Shown here in pieces: positions 7,023 to 10,653 of a DNA stretch of 10,653 bases. This DNA is from DASRSS01 sp035656335 (GTDB lineage: Bacteria > Actinomycetota > Actinomycetes > Mycobacteriales > Jatrophihabitantaceae), in NCBI GenBank assembly GCA_035656335.1, contig DASRSS010000023.1, forward strand, positions 1 through 10,653, written 5' to 3'. The position numbers and the translations under genes were made by a program. Each line of letters starts with the position of its first letter. The first letter of the stretch is position 1. The notes under the pieces are model-generated. The model saw nothing but the letters and a program-made list of their open reading frames with translations. It had not been told where the DNA came from and did not search any database.

Positions 7023-7032
7023 ATGCGCATTC

Positions 7033-7989
7033 ATGGCCAAGCCGACACGTCCCGACGGTGGGCCGGACTCCGGCCAGCTGTTCTCCGTGCAGGACGGAGC
7101 GGGCCGCAGTGCCAAGCCGGCGGATCCGGCGATCGCGCGCCGCAAGCGGGTGCTGCCCGAGCCGCCGCCCCTGGACAAGCACGGCCCGGCCCGGACGATC
7201 GCGCTGTGCAACCAGAAGGGCGGCGTCGGCAAGACCACCTCGACGATCAACCTCGGCGCGGCGCTGGCCGAGCTCGGCCGCCGCGTGCTGCTCGTCGACT
7301 TCGACCCGCAGGGCGCGCTGTCGGTCGGCCTGGGCGTGCAGCCGCACCAGCTGGAGCGCACCGTCTACAACCTGCTGATGGAGCGCAGCGTCGGGTTCGA
7401 GGACGTCCGGCTGAAGACGAGCGTCGCCGGCCTGGACCTGCTGCCGAGCAACATCGACCTGTCCGCCGCCGAGGTGCAGCTGGTCGGCGAGGTGGCCCGC
7501 GAGCAGACGCTCAAGCGGGTGCTGCGCGAGGCGGTCGCGGACTACGACTTCATCCTGATCGACTGCCAGCCGTCGCTCGGGCTGCTCACCGTCAACGCGC
7601 TGACCGCCGCCGACGGCGTGATCATCCCGCTGGAGTGCGAGTTCTTCAGCCTGCGCGGTGTGGCGCTGTTGATCGACACGGTCGACAAGGTGCAGGAGCG
7701 GCTCAACCCCGACCTGGTGCTGGACGGCATCCTGGCCACCATGTATGACGGACGGACGCTGCACGGCCGCGAGGTGTTCGCCCGCGTCCTGGAGGCGTTC
7801 GGCGACAAGGTGTTCGACACGGTGATCGCCCGCACGGTGCGTTTCCCCGAGACGACCGTGGCCGGCGAGCCGATCACGACGTGGGCCTCGAACTCGACCG
7901 GGGCCACCGCTTACCGGAACCTGGCGCGCGAAGTGCTCGCCCGCTCGGTACCGGCAGATGGCCGGCAGGCCCAGGAGGAAGCACGATGA
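7033..7989 (+). CDS. parA: ParA/MinD-family ATPase of the scpAB operon
   Basis: This is a 318-residue ParA-type ATPase, resembling mycobacterial Rv1708 and, as I recall it, the corynebacterial division protein PldP, which are separate from the oriC-linked ParA of ParABS. The first ~55 residues are a low-complexity, proline- and charge-rich extension ending PEPPPLDKHGPA. The ATPase core has the deviant Walker A KGGVGKTT (62-69, signature Lys62), the Walker A' segment LVDFDPQG (87-94) and the Walker B segment ILIDCQP (174-180). The phrases LLPSNIDLSAAEVQL and VRFPETTVAGEPITTWA are typical of this group. No helix-turn-helix domain precedes the ATPase and no parB is nearby. The next gene, overlapping by four bases (ATGA), encodes a small ribbon-helix-helix protein that could be its DNA-binding partner. 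Expected role: ATP-dependent nucleoid binding and positioning. The exact function is inferred. Confidence 0.93.
   Translation: MAKPTRPDGGPDSGQLFSVQDGAGRSAKPADPAIARRKRVLPEPPPLDKHGPARTIALCNQKGGVGKTTSTINLGAALAELGRRVLLVDFDPQGALSVGLGVQPHQLERTVYNLLMERSVGFEDVRLKTSVAGLDLLPSNIDLSAAEVQLVGEVAREQTLKRVLREAVADYDFILIDCQPSLGLLTVNALTAADGVIIPLECEFFSLRGVALLIDTVDKVQERLNPDLVLDGILATMYDGRTLHGREVFARVLEAFGDKVFDTVIARTVRFPETTVAGEPITTWASNSTGATAYRNLAREVLARSVPADGRQAQEEAR
7973..7978 (+). promoter_or_regulatory. Ribosome binding site (AGGAGG) inside the parA 3' end
   Basis: A perfect AGGAGG lies seven bases before the ATG at 7986. It selects that start over the in-frame GTG at 7881 and shows that the small gene has its own strong initiation signal besides coupling to parA. 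Confidence 0.75.
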
Positions 7990-8333
7990 CCCGCAGGGCC
8001 AGTCTGCCCGGCGCCGCCGAACTGTTCCGCACCACCGGGGCGACGAGCACCGGCACCGCGCGGATCGACGAATCGCCCGTCCGCGCCGTGGTGTCGCCCG
8101 CGCGCGAGCGGCGCGGCTCGAGCGGCCGCGAGCGCCACGACGAGAAGATCACCGTCTACGTCTCGGCGCAGGAGCTGCTCGACCTGGAGTCGGCGCGACT
8201 CCGGCTGCGCGCCGAGCACGGGGTCGGCGTCGACCGCGGGCGCATCGTGCGTGAGGCGCTCGCGATCGTGCTCGCCGAGCTGGACGACGCCGGGGCGGAC
8301 TCGACGCTCGTTCGGCGGCTGCGCGAAGCGTGA
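7986..8333 (+). CDS. Small ribbon-helix-helix-like protein between parA and scpA
   Basis: This 115-residue protein has no assigned function that I know of. The C-terminal half fits a ribbon-helix-helix DNA-binding fold: strand KITVYVS (54-60), helix A about 61-78 (AQELLDLESARLRLRAEH), turn GVGVDRGR (79-86) and helix B about 87-100 (IVREALAIVLAELD), like the common sRSelIReAL pattern of CopG/ParG-type proteins. The first ~50 residues look disordered and basic, beginning MTRRASLPGAAELFRTTG and continuing through an arginine-rich linker (RERRGSSGRERH, 40-51). It overlaps the parA stop (ATGA) and has a strong AGGAGG site. Its own stop overlaps the scpA start. Plasmid ParG and omega proteins have this architecture next to ParA-type ATPases, so a partition-partner role is plausible but inferred. 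A simple autoregulator of the operon is the main alternative. Confidence 0.85.
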   Translation: MTRRASLPGAAELFRTTGATSTGTARIDESPVRAVVSPARERRGSSGRERHDEKITVYVSAQELLDLESARLRLRAEHGVGVDRGRIVREALAIVLAELDDAGADSTLVRRLREA

Positions 8334-9184
8334 TGAGCCAGACCACTGGCGAGGCAGTCGAGATCGAGACCAAACCGGGCGGCTTCAGTGTCCGGCTCGA
8401 CAACTTCGAGGGACCGTTCGACTTGCTGCTGAACCTGATCAGCAAGCGGCAGCTGGACGTCACCGAGGTGGCGCTGTCGCAGGTCACCGACGAGTTCATC
8501 GCCTACCTGGCCGCGGCCGAGGAGTGGGATCTCGGCCAGGCCACCCAGTTCCTGGTCGTCGCCGCCACCCTGCTCGACCTCAAGACCGCGCGGCTGCTGC
8601 CCGCGGCCGAGGTGGAGGACGAGGAGGACCTGGCGCTGCTGGAGGCGCGGGACCTGCTGTTCGCCCGGCTGCTGCAGTACCGCGCGTACAAGCTGGCGGC
8701 CGCCTACCTGGCCGAGTTGGAGCGCAAGCAGGGGCGCCGCCACGGCCGGTCGGTCGAGCTGGAGCCGCGCTTCGCCGAACTGCTGCCGCAGGTCTCGATC
8801 GGCGTCACGCCGCAGCGCTTCGCCGAGCTGGCGGTGCTGGCGATGGCGCCGAAGCCGGTGCCGACCGTCGCCACCGACCACGTGCACGCGCCGCGGGTGA
8901 GCGTGCGCGAACAGATGGCGATCCTGCGTGACCGGCTGCGCCGCTCCGGTGCGGCGACGTTCCGCTCGCTCGTCAGCGACTGCGCGACCACGCTGGAGGT
9001 GGTCGGCCGCTTCCTCGCCCTGCTCGAGCTGTACCGGGACGGGTCGGTCGCGTTCGACCAGGCGGCGGCACTCAGCGAGCTGCGGGTGCGCTGGACCGCC
9101 ACCGGCGACGGCTCGGACGACGCCGACGGCGACAACGCAGACGGGGCCGCCACCGGCCCCGACGTGGATGAGGAGTACGGGTGA
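8333..9184 (+). CDS. scpA: Segregation and condensation protein A (kleisin)
   Basis: ScpA is the kleisin subunit that bridges SMC heads and binds an ScpB dimer in the bacterial condensin complex. The 283-residue protein has the family hallmark FEGPFDLLLNLI (25-36) and continues with LDVTEVALSQVTDEFI, the N-terminal SMC-neck-binding helical region. A helical middle includes ATQFLVVAATLLDLKTARLLP, and the C-terminal winged-helix region includes VSVREQMAILRDRL and FLALLELYRDGSVAFDQ. A 26-residue acidic, probably disordered tail (about 258-283, rich in Asp and Gly) is longer than I would expect. The ATG at 8333 overlaps the preceding stop; a GTG at 8330 would add one residue. There is no good ribosome binding site, so translation is probably coupled. 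The stop overlaps the scpB start (GTGA). Length and motifs are normal for the family. Confidence 0.96.
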   Translation: MSQTTGEAVEIETKPGGFSVRLDNFEGPFDLLLNLISKRQLDVTEVALSQVTDEFIAYLAAAEEWDLGQATQFLVVAATLLDLKTARLLPAAEVEDEEDLALLEARDLLFARLLQYRAYKLAAAYLAELERKQGRRHGRSVELEPRFAELLPQVSIGVTPQRFAELAVLAMAPKPVPTVATDHVHAPRVSVREQMAILRDRLRRSGAATFRSLVSDCATTLEVVGRFLALLELYRDGSVAFDQAAALSELRVRWTATGDGSDDADGDNADGAATGPDVDEEYG

Positions 9185-9825
9185 ACACCGAGCACGAGGC
9201 CCCGGCCGAGCAGGAGACCGAGCACGAGGCCGAGGCGCCGGTCGAGCAGGAGATCGAGGAGTCCGCGCCCGCCGCGCTGGACCCGGCCGAGCTGGTCAGC
9301 GCGCTGGAGGCCGTCCTGTTCGTCGTGGACGAGCCGGTCACCGTCGCCACGCTGGCGTCCGCGCTGCAGCAGCCGACCGCGCAGGTGGAGCAGGCGCTGG
9401 AGCGGCTGCGCACCGACTACGACGAACGCAACGCCGGCATCGAGGTCCGCGAGGTCGCCGGGGGAGTGCGGATCTTCACCCGTCCGGTGTACGCGCACCA
9501 CGTCGAGGCGTACCTGCAGGACGGCCAGCGCACCCGGCTGAGCCAGGCGGCGCTTGAGACGCTCGCGGTGATCGCCTACCGCCAGCCGGTCACTCGCGGC
9601 CGGGTGTCCGCGATCCGCGGCGTGAACGTCGACGGCGTGGTCCGCACGCTGCTCTCGCGCGGGCTGATCGTCGAGGTCGGCTCGGACCCGGAGACCGGCG
9701 GCGGCCTGTACCGCACGACCGAGCTGTTCCTGGAGCGGATGGGACTCGAGACGCTCGACGAGCTGCCCTCGCTCGCGCCGCTGCTGCCCGAGATCGACGG
9801 GCTCGAACTCGACGAAGGCCTATGA
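9181..9825 (+). CDS. scpB: Segregation and condensation protein B
   Basis: ScpB dimers bind the middle of ScpA and regulate the SMC complex. The 214-residue protein has the usual two winged-helix domains. The first is about 39-110, from LVSALEAVLFVVDEPVTVATLA to VRIFTRP, and the second about 115-195, with the hallmark LSQAALETLAVIAYRQPVTR, then IRGVNVDGVVRTLL and YRTTELFLERMGL. The first ~38 residues are an added acidic segment built from a repeated TEHEA...EQE unit and are probably disordered. The GTG start overlaps the scpA stop and follows GAGGAG (9170-9175) by five bases. The stop overlaps the rluB start (ATGA). Identification is secure. Confidence 0.96.
   Translation: MNTEHEAPAEQETEHEAEAPVEQEIEESAPAALDPAELVSALEAVLFVVDEPVTVATLASALQQPTAQVEQALERLRTDYDERNAGIEVREVAGGVRIFTRPVYAHHVEAYLQDGQRTRLSQAALETLAVIAYRQPVTRGRVSAIRGVNVDGVVRTLLSRGLIVEVGSDPETGGGLYRTTELFLERMGLETLDELPSLAPLLPEIDGLELDEGL
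9187..9252 (+). repeat. scpB: Imperfect tandem repeat coding the acidic head of ScpB
   Basis: The 15-base string ACCGAGCACGAGGCC occurs at 9187-9201 and again at 9217-9231, 30 bases later. GAGCAGGAG also recurs, at 9208-9216 and 9244-9252. In frame, the two units read TEHEAPAEQE and TEHEAEAPVEQE. It is a short in-frame duplication with a six-base insertion in the second copy. Confidence 0.75.
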
Positions 9826-10589
9826 GCACTCCCGCTCTCCCCGCCGGCGAACCGGTCCGCCTGCAGAAGGTGCTCGCCGCCGCGGGCCTCGGGTCACGGC
9901 GCGCCTGCGAGGAGTTGATCGCGTCCGGCCGGGTGTCCGTCGACGGCGTGGTGGTCACCGAGCTCGGCAGCCGGGTCGATCCCGCGCGAGCCGTCATCCA
10001 CGTCGACGGGCAGCGGGTGAACGTCCGGGCCGACCTGGTGTATCTCGCGCTGAACAAGCCGCGCGGCGTGCTGAGCGCGATGTCCGACGACCGCGGCCGG
10101 CGCACCGTCGCGGACCTCGTCGCCGACCGTCCGGAGCGGCTGTTCCACGTCGGCCGGCTCGACGCGGACACCGAGGGCCTGCTGCTGCTCACCAACGACG
10201 GCGAGCTCGCGCACCGGCTGATGCACCCGGGGTTCGGCGTGCCCAAGACGTATCTCGCCACCGTTCCCGGCCCGGTGCCGCGGACGCTCGGCCGCCGGCT
10301 GCGCGACGGCGTGCAGCTCGAGGACGGCCCGGTGCGCGTGGACGCGTTCCGCGTCGTCCAGCAGGAGGGCAGCGGGAACGACATCAGGGCGATCGTCGAG
10401 GTCGTGCTGCACGAGGGCCGCAACCGGATCGTGCGCCGCATGCTGGACGCAGTCGGCCATCCGGTGCAGCGCCTGGTGCGGACCTCGATCGGCCCGGTGC
10501 GGCTCGGCGGTCAGCGCCCTGGCACGCTTCGGGAGTTGACCCGCGACGAGCTGGGCGAGCTGTTCCGGCTGGTCGAGACCCAACCATGA
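9822..10589 (+). CDS. rluB: Ribosomal large subunit pseudouridine synthase, RluB/RsuA family
   Basis: RsuA/RluB-family enzymes isomerise specific uridines of rRNA to pseudouridine. RluB members act on 23S rRNA near the peptidyl-transferase centre. The 255-residue protein starts with an S4 RNA-binding domain (about 9-60: VRLQKVLAAAGLGSRRACEE, then GRVSVDG). Next come ALNKPRGVLSA and the catalytic motif GRLDADTEGLLLLTNDG with Asp114. Later family motifs are LMHPGFGVPKTY and EGRNRIVRRML near the C-terminus. It occupies the usual actinobacterial place after scpB, with its ATG overlapping the scpB stop and a weak GAAGG site three bases from the start. The exact target uridine cannot be read from the sequence. 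Confidence 0.94.
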   Translation: MSTPALPAGEPVRLQKVLAAAGLGSRRACEELIASGRVSVDGVVVTELGSRVDPARAVIHVDGQRVNVRADLVYLALNKPRGVLSAMSDDRGRRTVADLVADRPERLFHVGRLDADTEGLLLLTNDGELAHRLMHPGFGVPKTYLATVPGPVPRTLGRRLRDGVQLEDGPVRVDAFRVVQQEGSGNDIRAIVEVVLHEGRNRIVRRMLDAVGHPVQRLVRTSIGPVRLGGQRPGTLRELTRDELGELFRLVETQP

Positions 10590-10597
10590 CGAGGATC

Positions 10598-10603
10598 AGG
10601 AGG
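10598..10603 (+). promoter_or_regulatory. aroH: Ribosome binding site of the aroH-like gene (AGGAGG)
   Basis: A perfect AGGAGG lies eight bases before the GTG at 10612, in the 22-base gap after rluB. It supports a real start at the window's end. Confidence 0.75.
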
Positions 10604-10611
10604 ACTCTGCG

Positions 10612-10653
10612 GTGACGGTTCGCGCGGTACGCGGAGCGATCCAGGTCGAGGCG
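10612..10653 (+). CDS. aroH: Chorismate mutase, AroH type (3' end outside window)
   Basis: Only the first 14 codons are present: MTVRAVRGAIQVEA. The VRAVRGAI segment is the typical N-terminus of the monofunctional AroH (Bacillus subtilis-type trimeric) chorismate mutase, which converts chorismate to prephenate for phenylalanine and tyrosine synthesis. The GTG follows a perfect AGGAGG site and lies 22 bases after the rluB stop, so it is probably part of the same operon. With so few residues the assignment rests on the motif alone. A following prephenate dehydrogenase or cmk would support it. Confidence 0.75.
   Translation, partial: MTVRAVRGAIQVEA

Noticed and set aside
6930..7032. dif or parS site near xerD and parA
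   Set aside because: No AT-rich 28-base dif-like sequence and no GTTTCACGTGAAAC-like parS is present here or elsewhere by eye; these genes act on distant sites.
5490..7361. Minus-strand open frame (623 codons) across nudix, xerD and parA
   Set aside because: Low-complexity Arg/Ala/Ser translation over three secure genes and an intergenic hairpin; third-position GC bias fits the plus-strand frames.
7881..7985. GTG at 7881 as start of the ribbon-helix-helix gene
   Set aside because: It would overlap the conserved end of parA by over 100 bases and ignore the perfect AGGAGG placed for the ATG at 7986.
1..10653. Mobile element, CRISPR array, phage or other horizontally acquired island
   Set aside because: No transposase, regular spaced repeats, tRNA or composition break; all genes fit a conserved actinobacterial core order. 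XerD is the housekeeping recombinase, not an integrase of an island.

Overview
The window is a high-GC actinobacterial chromosome segment with every gene on the + strand. Gene content and order (recN, steA, steB/mctB, pyrG, ADP-ribose pyrophosphatase, xerD, parA, scpA, scpB, rluB) match what I recall of the Mycobacterium tuberculosis Rv1696-Rv1711 block. An aroH-type chorismate mutase after rluB and the non-mycobacterial details suggest a Pseudonocardiales-like organism; that placement is inference. I saw no mobile element, tRNA, rRNA or CRISPR array, and no intergenic gap longer than about 105 bases.

Layout: (1) 1-1149, the 3' two-thirds of recN, cut by the window edge. (2) 1201-3293, steA and steB, overlapping by four bases, encoding a membrane-linked pair known from corynebacterial cell division and mycobacterial envelope work. 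(3) 3305-3607, a 100-residue protein of unknown function, preceded by a TAGGGT hexamer formed from the steB stop codon. (4) 3650-6929, pyrG, a Nudix ADP-ribose pyrophosphatase and xerD, joined by overlapping stop/start codons and led by an extended -10 element placed for a nearly leaderless transcript. (5) 6930-7032, a GC-rich hairpin followed by a promoter and a ribosome binding site. (6) 7033-10653, parA, a small ribbon-helix-helix protein, scpA, scpB, rluB and the first 14 codons of aroH, again largely translationally coupled.

The genes share a theme of chromosome maintenance and division: RecN (break repair), SteA/SteB (septum), XerD (dimer resolution), ParA (positioning), and ScpA/ScpB (condensin subunits). 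CTP synthase, Nudix clean-up, a ribosomal pseudouridine synthase and chorismate mutase are interleaved with them.

Most of the window is ordinary conserved actinobacterial core genome. The best candidate for under-described biology is the parA / ribbon-helix-helix / scpA / scpB operon. A ParA ATPase is followed by a small DNA-binding-type protein with a disordered, arginine-containing N-terminal tail, the layout of plasmid ParF-ParG partition pairs, but it sits inside a condensin operon. The next most interesting point is a pair of similarly built, apparently leaderless promoters at 3291 and 3636.
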